A DNA stretch of 58,189 nt from an uncultured Eubacteriales bacterium (GCA_900315195.1 OMYD01000020.1:1-58189), one strand, 5' to 3'. Positions 23,825 through 33,817 are shown, counted from the stretch's first letter. Translations and numbers: made by a program. Notes: a model not told the origin generated them from the sequence alone.

Positions 23825-25735
23825 CTAAATATTTGAAATATATTCAAGCTTTTCCCGGTCAATATCCCTTGTGCGCGTCGCGGGCCTGCACAGCGGAACC
23901 TGCTTTCCCTTTTTTATAAACAGCGGAACCTCGTTCAGAGCGACCTCTATATAATGAAGTCCCTTTGAAAGCGGATATTTATCAACGCGCTCTCCGCTGA
24001 GCTTTACAAACAGCATATCCTCGGGCAGGTAAACTGTTCTGCCGCTGACGTTCTGCTCGTAAACGGGCGCGATCATGCACTCGTCGCCGAGCATAAGCTG
24101 GGTTTCGCATTCGCGCGCAATCGGGTCGTCGGGATAATCGAGCGAGAGCGGACGGAAGATAAGCCCGTCGTTTTCCGCCGCCCTGACAAATGTGTCATAT
24201 AGATACGGAATCAGGCGGTATCGCACCTGAATAATATCGCGGAAGTCCTCGGGATTTTCAAATCGATATCCCTCCTGGTCGCGTGTTCCCAGCGCCGAAT
24301 GGTTGCGCATAAGCGGAGTGAACACGCCCAGCGCCAGAAAACGCAGCACCAAATCGCGTGTAGAGTTCTCGTTAAATCCGCCCAAATCGGCGCCGCAGTA
24401 TAAAAATCCGCACATATTTGCCGCGGGCAGCATTTTGAGGTTGAGCAGAATATGCGACCACCACGAGTGATTGTCGCCGAACCAGATACCGCTTGAGCGG
24501 TGAGCTCCGATGTATGACGCGCGTGAAAACATCAGGATTTTCCCTTTGCCGAATTCGCGCTCAAAATACTCGCCTGCCGCCTTTGTCATATTAGCGCCGT
24601 AAAGGTTGTGGACGCGCTGATGGTTTACAGCCTCGCCGTTAATGTTGTGGTATATCCGCGCGTAATCCTCCTGAGCGTTCGACAGCCCCATAAAGGTGTC
24701 CTTTAGGTTAAAAAATCCGCTTAAATCCAAGTTTTTCCCTTTCAGGTCAGCCGCCTTGTCCAGCGCCTTTTCTATTCCCTCAACGGAATAAAACAGCGCG
24801 GGCTCGTTCATATCGTTCCAGAATCCGTCAATGCCGAGGTCTGTCAGGGTTTTGTATTTTTCGCCGAACCAGCGCCTTACATCGGCGTTGAGAAAATCGG
24901 GGAAGCAGCAGACTCCCGGCCATACGCCCGCCTCAAAATTTTCGCCGTCAGCCTTTTTGCAGAAAAAGCCATTTGCTTTTCCCTCCTCGTAAACGCAGTA
25001 GCCGTCCTCTTTTTTGACGCCCGCGTCAATAATGGGAATGAGGTGAATTCCCTGAGCCTGCTTCTCTTTTACATATTCGTCAAAATTCGGGAACGCTTTG
25101 TCATTTATTGTAAAGTCCTTGTAGCTGTCCATGTAATCGATGTCAAGATACACGCAGTCGAGCGGAATATCGGCGTTGTTATAGCCGTCAATAACCGCGT
25201 CAACCGCCTCGGCGTTGTGATAGCTCCAGCGGCTCTGCTGATAGCCGAACGCCCACTTGGGCGGAATATAGCTTTTGCCTATAGCTTTGCGGAACTCGCG
25301 GATAATCTCAAGCGGCTTGTCCGCAGAAATAACATAAATATCGAAGTCCGCGCCGTCAATTGTTATTTCGGAAACGTCCTGAATAGTGTAGCCGATGTCC
25401 CAGCTCACACGGGCAGGAAAATCTATAAAAATACCAAATTGGCGGCTGCCGCTGAGCAAAATAAAATTATGAGCGGCGTAGAGCGACTGCTTTGTTTCGG
25501 TGTGGAAGGGGTCGTCGCTGCAATAGCTTTCATAAACCCACCCGCGCTTGTTTATGCCGCGCGGCGACTCGCCCAGTCCGTAAACGATGTCCTTGGGCTC
25601 CATCTTAAACGCAAAGGTGAATTTGCCGTCATTGAGGCTGTTTTCAAAGGGGAAACCGGAAATGTCATTTGACGGAAACGACACCGTAACCGCCTCGGTA
25701 GCTATGGGTTTGCCGCAGGTATATTTTGTAATCAT
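23825..25735 (-). CDS. glycoside hydrolase family 31 alpha-glucosidase
   Basis: 636 residues from the ATG at 25735, preceded by AAAGGA; 27 upstream codons in frame lack a ribosome site. The GH31 signature DGFWNDMNEPALF carries the catalytic nucleophile Asp. SSGIWFGDNHSWW carries the acid/base Asp region and CGADLGGF follows. It hydrolyses alpha-linked glucose, or possibly xylose, from non-reducing ends. There is no signal peptide, so it acts inside the cell on imported oligosaccharides, fitting a starch-using gut bacterium. Promoter and asnB are divergent. Confidence 0.95.
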   Translation of the reverse strand: MITKYTCGKPIATEAVTVSFPSNDISGFPFENSLNDGKFTFAFKMEPKDIVYGLGESPRGINKRGWVYESYCSDDPFHTETKQSLYAAHNFILLSGSRQFGIFIDFPARVSWDIGYTIQDVSEITIDGADFDIYVISADKPLEIIREFRKAIGKSYIPPKWAFGYQQSRWSYHNAEAVDAVIDGYNNADIPLDCVYLDIDYMDSYKDFTINDKAFPNFDEYVKEKQAQGIHLIPIIDAGVKKEDGYCVYEEGKANGFFCKKADGENFEAGVWPGVCCFPDFLNADVRRWFGEKYKTLTDLGIDGFWNDMNEPALFYSVEGIEKALDKAADLKGKNLDLSGFFNLKDTFMGLSNAQEDYARIYHNINGEAVNHQRVHNLYGANMTKAAGEYFEREFGKGKILMFSRASYIGAHRSSGIWFGDNHSWWSHILLNLKMLPAANMCGFLYCGADLGGFNENSTRDLVLRFLALGVFTPLMRNHSALGTRDQEGYRFENPEDFRDIIQVRYRLIPYLYDTFVRAAENDGLIFRPLSLDYPDDPIARECETQLMLGDECMIAPVYEQNVSGRTVYLPEDMLFVKLSGERVDKYPLSKGLHYIEVALNEVPLFIKKGKQVPLCRPATRTRDIDREKLEYISNI

Positions 25736-25845
25736 GGCATAAAATCCTTTCGCTGATGATTTTTCTACCATAAGTATAATTGATTTCTTAAAAACATTCA
25801 ACCGATTCCGACGCAATTTTCTAAATAAAAATCAAACCCAAGCTG

Positions 25846-25874
25846 TTGAATTTGTATCTGCAATATGGTATAAT
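25846..25874 (+). promoter_or_regulatory. promoter of asnB
   Basis: TTGAAT (25846-25851) and TATAAT (25869-25874) are 17 bp apart, with a leader of about 145 nt. A second TATAAT-like box lies at about 25997, close to the start codon. Confidence 0.7.
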
Positions 25875-26024
25875 AGTATAGTATATAAGCAGCTCTTAAA
25901 TATAACCAGCTTTTTTGCGTTATATTCCGTGTACGGCAAGCGCGGTTATGTGGAATTTAACGCGACAGATGTTAAAGCGTTTTATTAAGTTTTAGTATAA
26001 TATCCTTTGAAAGGGGTTTTAAAT

Positions 26025-28439
26025 ATGTGTGGTATTTGCGGCTTTACAGGCAAGCTTGAAAATCGTGATGAAGCAATCCGCAGAATGACCGAGGTCATTA
26101 CTCACCGCGGACCTGATTCCGACGGTTTTTTCACCGACGACACCATCGCTATGGGTTTTCGGCGCCTGTCTATAATTGACCTCGAGGCAGGTCATCAGCC
26201 TATTTATAACGAGGATAAAACCTTGGTGCTCACCTTTAACGGCGAGATTTATAACTACAAGGCGATTCGTCAGGAATTGATTGAAAAAGGGCATAAATTC
26301 GCTACAGAAACCGACAGCGAGGTGCTTGTTCACGGCTTTGAGGAGTGGCAGGAGGATTTGCTGGCGCGTCTGCGCGGCATGTTTGCCTTCGCGATTTACA
26401 ACACAAAGGATCACTCAATTTTCATAGCGCGCGACTTTTTCGGAATTAAACCCTTGCACTACACCCAAATCGGCGAGGATTTTGTTTACGCAAGCGAAAT
26501 CAAAAGCATTCTTGAACATCCCAAGTTTGTAAAGCGCTTTAACAAACGCGCGCTTGACACATACCTGTCCTTCCAGTACGCGGTTCCGCCCGAAACCTTT
26601 TTCGAGGACGTTTACTGCCTGCTGCCGGGTCATTATCTGTGGTATAAGGACGGCGTAGTTGAAACAACAAGATATTTTGAGGCTAAATTCAATCCCGATG
26701 AAAACATGAGCGAGGACGAGGCCGTTGACATGATTGAAAAAGTGTTCGAAAACTCCGTAAGCGCCCATAAAATCGCGGATGTCGAGGTTGGCTGCTTCCT
26801 GTCATCAGGCGTTGATTCAAGCTATGTTTCAACCTATTTTGCCGACCAAAAGACCTTTACCGTAGGATTTGATTTTGGCGAAAAATACAACGAGATAAGC
26901 TGGGCGCAAAGCCTTAGCAAATTAATCGGCGTTGAGCACCATACGCACCTGATTTCAAGCGAGGAGTTCTGGGACGCGGTTCCCACCGTTCAGTATCATA
27001 TGGACCAGCCGCTTGCCGACCCGTCCTGCGTCGCGCTTTACTTTGTTTCGCGCCTTGCAAGCCACTACGTAAAGGTTGTGCTTTCCGGCGAGGGCGCCGA
27101 CGAGCTGTTCGGCGGCTATACCTGCTATAACGACCCCAGAGTTTTCAGAATATATCAGAAAATCGTACCGCACTTTTTGAGAAAGGCTCTGCGCGCGATC
27201 GCGCGCAAGCTGCCCGACATCAAGGGACGCGACTATCTGATCCGCGCCTGCGACAAGCTTGAGGACCGCTACATAGGCAACGCGTTTATGTATGACCTGA
27301 AACAAAAACAGGCTATTTTGAAGGATCCGTCCATAGCCACCGCTCCGCAGCGCCTTACCCGCAAGCACTATTACCGCTGCCGCAGGTATGACGATGTTAC
27401 AAAAATGCAGTATCTTGACATAAACATGTGGATGGTAGGCGACATTCTTCTTAAAGCCGACCGCATGAGTATGGCAAACTCCCTTGAGCTTCGAGTTCCC
27501 TTCCTCGATAAGGAAGTCTTTAAGGCAGCTTCAAAGCTCCCCACGAACCTCAGGGTAAACAAATACAATACAAAATACGCCCTCCGCAAGGCGGCGGCGC
27601 GGCACATGCCCGAAACAACCGCCGAAAAAGAGAAGCTCGGCTTCCCTGTTCCGACGCGCGTATGGCTCAGAGATGAAAAATACTACAACATAGTTAAAAA
27701 GAAGTTTGAGGGTAAAACCGCTGAGAAATTCTTCAACACCGAGGCTCTTGTCGGCTGGCTTGACGAGCATTTCAGCGGCAGAGAAGACAACAGCCGCCGA
27801 GTATGGACGGTTTATGTGTTCCTTGTTTGGTACGACATCTACTTTGACGACGACAATCCAAAGGTTGAAAAACCGATCAATCATCTTGACGAGCTTAAAG
27901 CGGTAGCTGAAGCAAGACGTGAAAAGCAGCTTAACGCTCCGGGTGAGGTAATTATGGCGGCAGCCGAAGCGCTGACCGACGACGGTGAAGCTGCTCCTGT
28001 TCAGAAAGCCGAAACAGACGAGGCTCCCGCGAAAGAGGCTAAGGAAAAAGCAGCCGCCGACACCGAAGCTCCCGCTCAGGAAGCTCCGGCGGATGAAGCT
28101 CCTGCCGAAGAAACTGCCGAGGAGACTGCCGAAAAAGCCGCTCCGGCGGATGACGGCAACGAGCCGGCTTTAGTTGAAACCGAGGAAGAGCCTAAGCCCG
28201 CAGAGAACTACGCCGGTGATTCATCAGATGATGAGTATGTAAACATCTCAAATCCCGAGGACGACAATGTATATGAGGCGCCAAAAGCCCCGGCAACTCC
28301 TCAGGAGCAGATGCAGATGGCGATTGACAGCATTGAAAAGCGTTCAAAATATCTTGACGAGCCGAATGTCATTTCAGACGAGGCTATAAACGACATCGTC
28401 AGCCAGATTCGCTTTTTCAATGACGAGGACTACGAATAA
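26025..28439 (+). CDS. asnB: asparagine synthetase (glutamine-hydrolysing) with acidic C-terminal tail
   Basis: 804 residues from the ATG at 26025, preceded by AAAGGGG. The start is fixed by catalytic Cys2 of the class II glutaminase domain (MCGICGFTG), which needs the N-terminal Cys. The glutaminase domain continues with HRGPDSDG and FNGEIYN. The synthetase domain has the PP-loop SSGVDSSYV and SGEGADELFGGY. It makes asparagine from aspartate, glutamine and ATP. AsnB is usually 520-640 residues. Here about 160 extra residues follow (from about 644), rich in Ala, Glu, Pro and Asp with repeats such as EAPADEAPAEE, ending in a short helical, less acidic segment (INDIVSQIRFFND). The tail looks disordered. 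Confidence 0.95.
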   Translation: MCGICGFTGKLENRDEAIRRMTEVITHRGPDSDGFFTDDTIAMGFRRLSIIDLEAGHQPIYNEDKTLVLTFNGEIYNYKAIRQELIEKGHKFATETDSEVLVHGFEEWQEDLLARLRGMFAFAIYNTKDHSIFIARDFFGIKPLHYTQIGEDFVYASEIKSILEHPKFVKRFNKRALDTYLSFQYAVPPETFFEDVYCLLPGHYLWYKDGVVETTRYFEAKFNPDENMSEDEAVDMIEKVFENSVSAHKIADVEVGCFLSSGVDSSYVSTYFADQKTFTVGFDFGEKYNEISWAQSLSKLIGVEHHTHLISSEEFWDAVPTVQYHMDQPLADPSCVALYFVSRLASHYVKVVLSGEGADELFGGYTCYNDPRVFRIYQKIVPHFLRKALRAIARKLPDIKGRDYLIRACDKLEDRYIGNAFMYDLKQKQAILKDPSIATAPQRLTRKHYYRCRRYDDVTKMQYLDINMWMVGDILLKADRMSMANSLELRVPFLDKEVFKAASKLPTNLRVNKYNTKYALRKAAARHMPETTAEKEKLGFPVPTRVWLRDEKYYNIVKKKFEGKTAEKFFNTEALVGWLDEHFSGREDNSRRVWTVYVFLVWYDIYFDDDNPKVEKPINHLDELKAVAEARREKQLNAPGEVIMAAAEALTDDGEAAPVQKAETDEAPAKEAKEKAAADTEAPAQEAPADEAPAEETAEETAEKAAPADDGNEPALVETEEEPKPAENYAGDSSDDEYVNISNPEDDNVYEAPKAPATPQEQMQMAIDSIEKRSKYLDEPNVISDEAINDIVSQIRFFNDEDYE

Positions 28440-28451
28440 TAAAAAACATTA

Positions 28452-28494
28452 TTAAGCCGAAGCGTGTACATTTCTGTGCGCGCTTTCGCTTAGG
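28452..28494. terminator. imperfect hairpin between asnB and the M14 peptidase gene
   Basis: AAGCCGAAGCG...AC and GTGC...CGCTTTCGCTTA pair imperfectly. It lies between convergent genes; there is no long T-run, so confidence is low. Confidence 0.4.
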
Positions 28495-29314
28495 TGTGGG
28501 CATATTTGCCGCCGCTTAAAAACTCGCTGAGTACGCGCTCAACCGCAGGGTACTCCGTTTCAAAGTCGGATAACGGCAGAGGGTTTTTTCCCAGCCCCAT
28601 TTCAACGGTATATCCGCAGCGATGAAAAGCCGCGATAAACCAGTCCTTAAAGCCTCCGCCGACGGCAAGCGGTTCAGGCGAGGCAACCTTGTAGCCGCTG
28701 ACCGATGCCATTTTTTCGGCGAGGGATTTGCATTCCGCGGGTGTGCAGTCACCGAAATCCCAATATATTTCCCGCCCCTGACTGTGAAGCGCCAAAACGC
28801 GTAAAAAGCGGTTTTTGCGGCACAGGCGCGTAAGAGCGCGGGTTTCGGGCTCGCTTTCGGGGCAGCAGCCGCCGAAACGCGTCGGCCCGGGGTTAAATAT
28901 CCCCGTCTCTCTTTCACGGCGTTTTACGTTTTCCCAATCGGCGTCGAAGTTATGGTTAATGTCCACTCCCCTGGCGTTTGCCTGCCATCGGCTCCACGCG
29001 CCTGTTTGTCTGACAAAGCGTCGGTAGCGGCACGCCGCATCAGCCCCGTGAATGGCTATTTCTGTTCCGTCGGGATTAACGCAGGGAATGATTACCGCGC
29101 TTTGACTGCATTCAAAGGCAAACCTGAGCGCGGCAAGAACCGTCAAATACTCGGTTCCGTGAAAGCTCGCCGCAATCAGCGGACATTTTCTGCCGCTGCC
29201 TGTATACAAAGCGTAGATCGAGCGCCCGCACAAGCTTTTTCCTATAACCGCAACGCGGCACCTTTGCGAAAGCTTTTCGATCGAGCGCTGTTGAAATTCA
29301 TAATCCGGATACAA
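28490..29314 (-). CDS. M14-family zinc carboxypeptidase
   Basis: 274 residues from a TTG at 29314 (LYPDYEFQQRSIEKLSQ), chosen because AAAGGG lies at a fitting distance and longer starts would run into the divergent Nudix gene. The zinc ligands are in HGTEYLT (H-x-x-E) and ALHSQG. The substrate-binding GVDINHNFD and the catalytic Glu in YTVEMG are present. Family members of this size, often called gamma-D-glutamyl-meso-diaminopimelate peptidase-like, trim peptidoglycan peptides. There is no signal peptide, so a cytoplasmic role in recycling is more likely than wall lysis. Confidence 0.88.
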   Translation of the reverse strand: MYPDYEFQQRSIEKLSQRCRVAVIGKSLCGRSIYALYTGSGRKCPLIAASFHGTEYLTVLAALRFAFECSQSAVIIPCVNPDGTEIAIHGADAACRYRRFVRQTGAWSRWQANARGVDINHNFDADWENVKRRERETGIFNPGPTRFGGCCPESEPETRALTRLCRKNRFLRVLALHSQGREIYWDFGDCTPAECKSLAEKMASVSGYKVASPEPLAVGGGFKDWFIAAFHRCGYTVEMGLGKNPLPLSDFETEYPAVERVLSEFLSGGKYAHT

Positions 29315-29342
29315 TACAAAACACCCTTTCGGAGGAAATAAT

Positions 29343-29888
29343 ATGAAACTTACAGAAACAAGACTTTCGGGGAAAGACATCTTCAACGGAAAGATTCTTC
29401 ATGTCATTCATGACGAGGTAGCGCTTGAGGACGGCACCAAAGCCATGCGCGAGGTCGTAAGGCACCCCGGCGGCGTATGCGTTGCCGCAATCGACAACGA
29501 CAACAATCTTTTGTTTGTGCGCCAGTTCCGCTATCCCTACGGTGAGGTTGTTCTCGAGCTGCCCGCGGGCAAGCTTGAAAAGGGCAGCACCCCTCTCGAA
29601 AACGGCAAGCGCGAGCTGCTTGAGGAAACGGGCGCGGTAGGTTACTCATACATTTCGCTCGGTCAGGTTTATCCGTCTCCGGGCTACACCGATGAAATAA
29701 TCCACCTTTACGCTTGCCGAATCAAAGAAGAAACCGAGGCTCAGCCCGACGCCGGCGAGTTCCTGAATGTTGAGCGTATCCCCATGCTTAAGGCGGCGGA
29801 AATGGTGCTAAACAACCGGGTTTTTGACGCCAAAACCCAGATAGCCGTATTAAAAACCGCCGCGCTTCTGCAAAGCGGCAAGATATAA
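29343..29888 (+). CDS. Nudix hydrolase, ADP-ribose pyrophosphatase type
   Basis: 181 residues. The Nudix box spans GKLEKGSTPLENGKRELLEETGAVG, in which the REL-LEETGA part carries the metal-binding glutamates. The entry strand VRQFRYPYGEVVLELPAG is typical of ADP-ribose pyrophosphatases (NudF group). It cleaves ADP-ribose to AMP and ribose-5-phosphate. GGAGG lies before the ATG. It is followed 15 bases later by ribF and then by htpG, all on the same strand. Confidence 0.93.
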   Translation: MKLTETRLSGKDIFNGKILHVIHDEVALEDGTKAMREVVRHPGGVCVAAIDNDNNLLFVRQFRYPYGEVVLELPAGKLEKGSTPLENGKRELLEETGAVGYSYISLGQVYPSPGYTDEIIHLYACRIKEETEAQPDAGEFLNVERIPMLKAAEMVLNNRVFDAKTQIAVLKTAALLQSGKI

Positions 29889-29903
29889 AAGGTACATAAA
29901 TAT

Positions 29904-30854
29904 ATGCAGAGTTTTCAGACATTATTACCCGAACAACAATACTGCGCCGTAGCGCTTGGCTTTTTTGACGGCGTTCACCGCGGGCACCGCAAGGTGCTGG
30001 GCGGCGCTGCGGCACAGCGCAAAAGCGGCCTGCTGCCCGTGTGCCTTACATTCGCGGAAAGTCCCAAGGCTATTATTTCCGGCAAGGCGCTGCCCTTCCT
30101 TATGACGCGCGGGGACAAGCTAAGGGCGCTGGAGCAAATCGGCATTGAGCATGTGTTTTTTACGGACTTCCGCGCCATAATGCATTTAAGCGCGCGCGAG
30201 TTTTTTGAGCAGATTTTAGTCAACACGCTAAAGGCGAAAAAGCTTTACTGCGGCTTTAATTACCGCTTCGGAAAAAACGCCGAAGGCGACACGGACACGC
30301 TCCGAAGCCTTTGTGATGAGTTCGGCGTAGAGCTTACGGTTGTCCCGCCCGAAAAAGACAGCGGCGAGGTTGTCTGCTCAACGCTTATAAAAAACCTTAT
30401 TTCCGAGGGTGATGTGCGCCGCGCCAACGACCTGTTATGCGGCACCTTCGGCGTTAAGGAAGTAATACACCACGGAAAGCACTTAGGTCACACTCTGGGC
30501 GCTCCCACAATAAACCAGCCGATGACAAAGGGCTTGATAGCGCCAAAATTCGGCGTTTACGCGTCGGTTGTGACGCTTGAGGACGGCAAGGTATACTGCG
30601 GTGTAACTAACATCGGCGTCAAACCTACCGTCGGCGGCAAAACACCGCTTTGGGAAACCTGGATGCCGCAGTATAAGGGCGGCGAAATCTACGGCCAGAC
30701 GGCTGACGTGCGCCTTATTGAGTTCATCAGGGCCGAAAGAAAATTTGAAAGTCTTGAAGCCCTTAAAGAAGAAATCCTGCGCAACGGACAGAAAGCGCAG
30801 GAAATCTACCGCGAAATGAACGCGGACCCAACAGTGTTTAATAAATATTTATAA
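29904..30854 (+). CDS. ribF: bifunctional riboflavin kinase/FAD synthetase
   Basis: 316 residues. The N-terminal FMN adenylyltransferase domain has ALGFFDGVHRGHRKVL with the nucleotidyl-transfer HxGH-type motif. The C-terminal riboflavin kinase domain has LGHTLGAPTINQP and KFGVYASVV (about residues 190-215). It converts riboflavin to FMN and then to FAD. Length is normal. It lies 15 bases after the Nudix gene and 17 before htpG, so it is in one operon with them. The ribosome site (AAAAGGT) is moderate. Confidence 0.95.
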   Translation: MQSFQTLLPEQQYCAVALGFFDGVHRGHRKVLGGAAAQRKSGLLPVCLTFAESPKAIISGKALPFLMTRGDKLRALEQIGIEHVFFTDFRAIMHLSAREFFEQILVNTLKAKKLYCGFNYRFGKNAEGDTDTLRSLCDEFGVELTVVPPEKDSGEVVCSTLIKNLISEGDVRRANDLLCGTFGVKEVIHHGKHLGHTLGAPTINQPMTKGLIAPKFGVYASVVTLEDGKVYCGVTNIGVKPTVGGKTPLWETWMPQYKGGEIYGQTADVRLIEFIRAERKFESLEALKEEILRNGQKAQEIYREMNADPTVFNKYL

Positions 30855-30871
30855 TAAAGGAAGTAATTCAA

Positions 30872-32755
30872 ATGGCAAAAATGCAGTTTAAATCCGAATC
30901 AAAGCGACTGCTGGATTTAATGATCAACTCAATCTATACTCACAAGGAGATTTTTCTGCGTGAAATCATTTCAAACGCCAGCGACGCTATCGACAAGCTC
31001 TGCTTTATCGCCCTGACCGACGACAAGCTGGGCATGACGCGCTCGGATTTTAAAATTGAAATCAAAACCGACAAGGAAGCGCGCACCCTCACCATCACCG
31101 ATAACGGAATCGGAATGGACAAGGACGACCTCGAGAACAACCTCGGCACCATCGCCTCCTCCGGCTCCTACCAGTTCAAGCAGCAGCTTGAGGAAAAGCA
31201 GGACGATATCGACATTATCGGCCAGTTCGGAGTTGGCTTTTACTCCGCGTTTATGGTAGCGAAGGAAATTACCGTAATCACCAAAAAGTACGGCAGCACC
31301 ACCGCCTACAAGTGGCAGTCAAGCGGCGCCGACGGATATGATATTGAGGAATGTGACAAGGATACCCTCGGCACAGAAATTATCCTTACGCTCAAAGACA
31401 ACACCGAGGACGAAAACTATGACGAGTTTCTGGAGCAGTACAGAATCCAGGGACTTGTAAAAAGATATTCCGACTATATCCGCTACCCGATTCTCATGGA
31501 GATGAAAAAGAGCCGCGTCAAGGAGGACACCAAGGACAGCGACAAGCCCGAATACGAGGATTACTTTGAGCTTGAAACGCTAAACAGCATGGTACCCATC
31601 TGGCAGCGCCCCAAAAAGGACGTGACTCAGGAGGAGTATGACAAGTTCTACACCGAAAAATTCATGTCGATGGAAAAGCCGCTTAAAACAATCGTCACCT
31701 CGGTTGAGGGTGTTGTTACCTACAAGGCGCTGCTGTTTATCCCCGCCTCAACCCCTTACGACTACTACACCAAGGAATACAAAAAGGGCTTGCAGCTCTA
31801 CTCCAGCGGAGTTTTGATCACCGACTGCTGCGAGGAGCTTGTGCCCGAGCACTTCCGCTTTGTAAAGGGTATTGTTGACACCGCGGATTTATCGCTGAAC
31901 ATCTCGCGTGAAATGCTCCAGCATGACCGCCATCTGCTGACTATCGCCCAGAATATCGAGAAGAAAATTCAGCGCGAGCTGACCTCAATGCTGGGCTCAG
32001 ACCGCGAAAACTACGAGAAGTTCTTCAAATCGTTCGGCAGACAGCTTAAATACGGCGTTGTTTCCGACTACGGATTGCACAAGGATGAGCTTCAGGATTT
32101 GCTGCTGTTCTACTCCTCAACCGAAAAGAAGCTTGTCACCCTCTCCGAATACGTTGACCGCATGAAAGAGGAGCAGAAGTTCATCTACTTCGCGACAGGC
32201 GAAAACGCCGCCGCTATCGACGCGCTGCCCCAGACCGAGCTGCTGCGCTCAAAGGGCTTTGAAATCCTCTACTGCACCGAGGACGTTGACGAGTTCACTC
32301 TGCAAAGCCTGATGATGTACAAGGAAAAGCGCTTCTGCTCCGCTGCAAACGACGACCTCGGAATCGAGAACGACGAAAAGAAGGACGAGGACGAAAAGGA
32401 CAGCTCGGCACTGCTGACCTTTGTTAAGGAAACTCTCGGAGACAAGGTTGCCGAGGTTACCGCCAGCAAAAAGCTTGTTTCCCACCCCGTTTGCCTCACC
32501 GCAAAGGGCGGAATCTCCTTTGAAATGGAAAAATACTTCAACTCGGTTCAGCCCGATTCAGGCATGAAGGCTCAGCGCGTACTCGAACTTAACTTAGGTC
32601 ACAACGCCGTAAAGACAATGGAGGCTCTTATTCAGACCGACATCGACAAGGCTAAAAAATACGCCGAGGTGCTTTACTGCCAGGCGCTGCTTATCGCGGG
32701 CCTGCCGCTTGAGAACCCCTCGGAATACACCGATTTGGTTTGCTCGTTAATTTGA
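30872..32755 (+). CDS. htpG: molecular chaperone HtpG (Hsp90)
   Basis: 627 residues, full length. The GHKL ATP-binding domain holds NASDAIDKL, DNGIGMDKDDL and GQFGVGFYSAFMVA. The middle domain has GVVDTADL-like text (KGIVDTADLSLNISREMLQ). The C-terminal dimerisation domain is intact. ATP-dependent chaperone in the cytoplasm. AAAGGAAG precedes the ATG. It is the last gene of the Nudix-ribF-htpG run, followed by a bidirectional terminator. Confidence 0.97.
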   Translation: MAKMQFKSESKRLLDLMINSIYTHKEIFLREIISNASDAIDKLCFIALTDDKLGMTRSDFKIEIKTDKEARTLTITDNGIGMDKDDLENNLGTIASSGSYQFKQQLEEKQDDIDIIGQFGVGFYSAFMVAKEITVITKKYGSTTAYKWQSSGADGYDIEECDKDTLGTEIILTLKDNTEDENYDEFLEQYRIQGLVKRYSDYIRYPILMEMKKSRVKEDTKDSDKPEYEDYFELETLNSMVPIWQRPKKDVTQEEYDKFYTEKFMSMEKPLKTIVTSVEGVVTYKALLFIPASTPYDYYTKEYKKGLQLYSSGVLITDCCEELVPEHFRFVKGIVDTADLSLNISREMLQHDRHLLTIAQNIEKKIQRELTSMLGSDRENYEKFFKSFGRQLKYGVVSDYGLHKDELQDLLLFYSSTEKKLVTLSEYVDRMKEEQKFIYFATGENAAAIDALPQTELLRSKGFEILYCTEDVDEFTLQSLMMYKEKRFCSAANDDLGIENDEKKDEDEKDSSALLTFVKETLGDKVAEVTASKKLVSHPVCLTAKGGISFEMEKYFNSVQPDSGMKAQRVLELNLGHNAVKTMEALIQTDIDKAKKYAEVLYCQALLIAGLPLENPSEYTDLVCSLI

Positions 32756-32772
32756 TAAGGCGATATAAAATC

Positions 32773-32799
32773 ACCCCGTGTATCAAACCGATACACGGG
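32773..32799. terminator. bidirectional terminator after htpG
   Basis: CCCCGTGTATC and GATACACGGGG form an 11-bp perfect stem with a 5-base loop between convergent htpG and the dehydrogenase gene. Confidence 0.8.
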
Positions 32800-32810
32800 G
32801 CTTATCTCAT

Positions 32811-33758
32811 TCAGCTTACAACATTCGTGGGCTTGCCGCTGTAAAAATTGCGGATATTATTAACAACAATGCCTATCAGCCTTTGGCGCGTTTCAACGGG
32901 CGCCCAGGCTATGTGCGGCGTTATAATGCAGTTCTTGGCGTTCATCAGGATGCAGTCCTCCTCCATAGGCTCCACGCAGAGCGTATCAAGCGCCGCGCCT
33001 CCGATAAGGTCGTTTTGCAGGGCAAAACACAGGTCGCGCTCCGACACAACTCCGCCTCTGGCGGTATTGACAAACAGCGCGTCGGGCTTCATCTTGGCAA
33101 AGGAGTCTCGGTTGAACATTTCCTTCGAGTCAGCGTTAAGAGGACAATGCACGGTAACGATATCGCTTAGGCGCAAAAGCTCATCAAAGCTGACGTTTTC
33201 AACGCCCTCAACGTGTTTTTCGCTGCGGTTGCAGCCGATTACACGCATTTCAAAGGCGTTCGCGATTTTAGCCACAGCGGTTCCTATCGCGCCCAGGCCT
33301 ACAATTCCTATCGTTTTGCCCGCAAGCTCGTTAAGCGGATAAACAAAAGGTGAAAAAGTGGGGCTGCGCTTCCACATTCCGTCTTTGACATATCGGTTAT
33401 ATCCCGAGGTTTTATTGAATGCCTCCAAAATAAGCGCGAATGTATGCTGAGCGACTGCGTTGGTGGAGTAAGAGCCCGCGTTGCAGACGGTAATTCCGTG
33501 CTCGCGGCAGTATTTGATATCAATATTGTTGTAGCCCGTAGCAAAAAGCCCGATATATTTCAGGTTTTTCGCAAGCCGCAGCGTGTAGGAGTCGAGGATT
33601 GTTTTATTGACCACAACAACGTCGGCGTCGGCGATCTTCGCGGCAACGTCGTCATACGGCAGCAGTCCGTGCTCAACTACCTCTCCAAGCTCACGAAGCG
33701 GCGCTGGAGTTACCAGCTCGTCAAAAACCGTTTTAGCGTCCGTTAATACAATTTTCAT
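32811..33758 (-). CDS. D-2-hydroxyacid dehydrogenase
   Basis: 315 residues. The NAD-binding Rossmann motif is GIVGLGAIGTAVAKIA (about 148-163). The catalytic residues are Arg and Glu in NTARGGVVSE with the preceding TVHCPLN, and His in ITPHIAWAP. It reduces a 2-keto acid, or oxidises the D-hydroxy acid, with NAD(H). The overall pattern is closest to glycerate/hydroxypyruvate dehydrogenases, but the substrate cannot be fixed. It lacks an ACT domain, unlike the serA product at 42667. GGCGGTG lies before the ATG. Confidence 0.92.
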   Translation of the reverse strand: MKIVLTDAKTVFDELVTPAPLRELGEVVEHGLLPYDDVAAKIADADVVVVNKTILDSYTLRLAKNLKYIGLFATGYNNIDIKYCREHGITVCNAGSYSTNAVAQHTFALILEAFNKTSGYNRYVKDGMWKRSPTFSPFVYPLNELAGKTIGIVGLGAIGTAVAKIANAFEMRVIGCNRSEKHVEGVENVSFDELLRLSDIVTVHCPLNADSKEMFNRDSFAKMKPDALFVNTARGGVVSERDLCFALQNDLIGGAALDTLCVEPMEEDCILMNAKNCIITPHIAWAPVETRQRLIGIVVNNIRNFYSGKPTNVVS

Positions 33759-33817
33759 AATATCACCGCCTTAGTGTTTATATTTGCATTGTATCATATT
33801 TGTTTACCATTTTCAAC

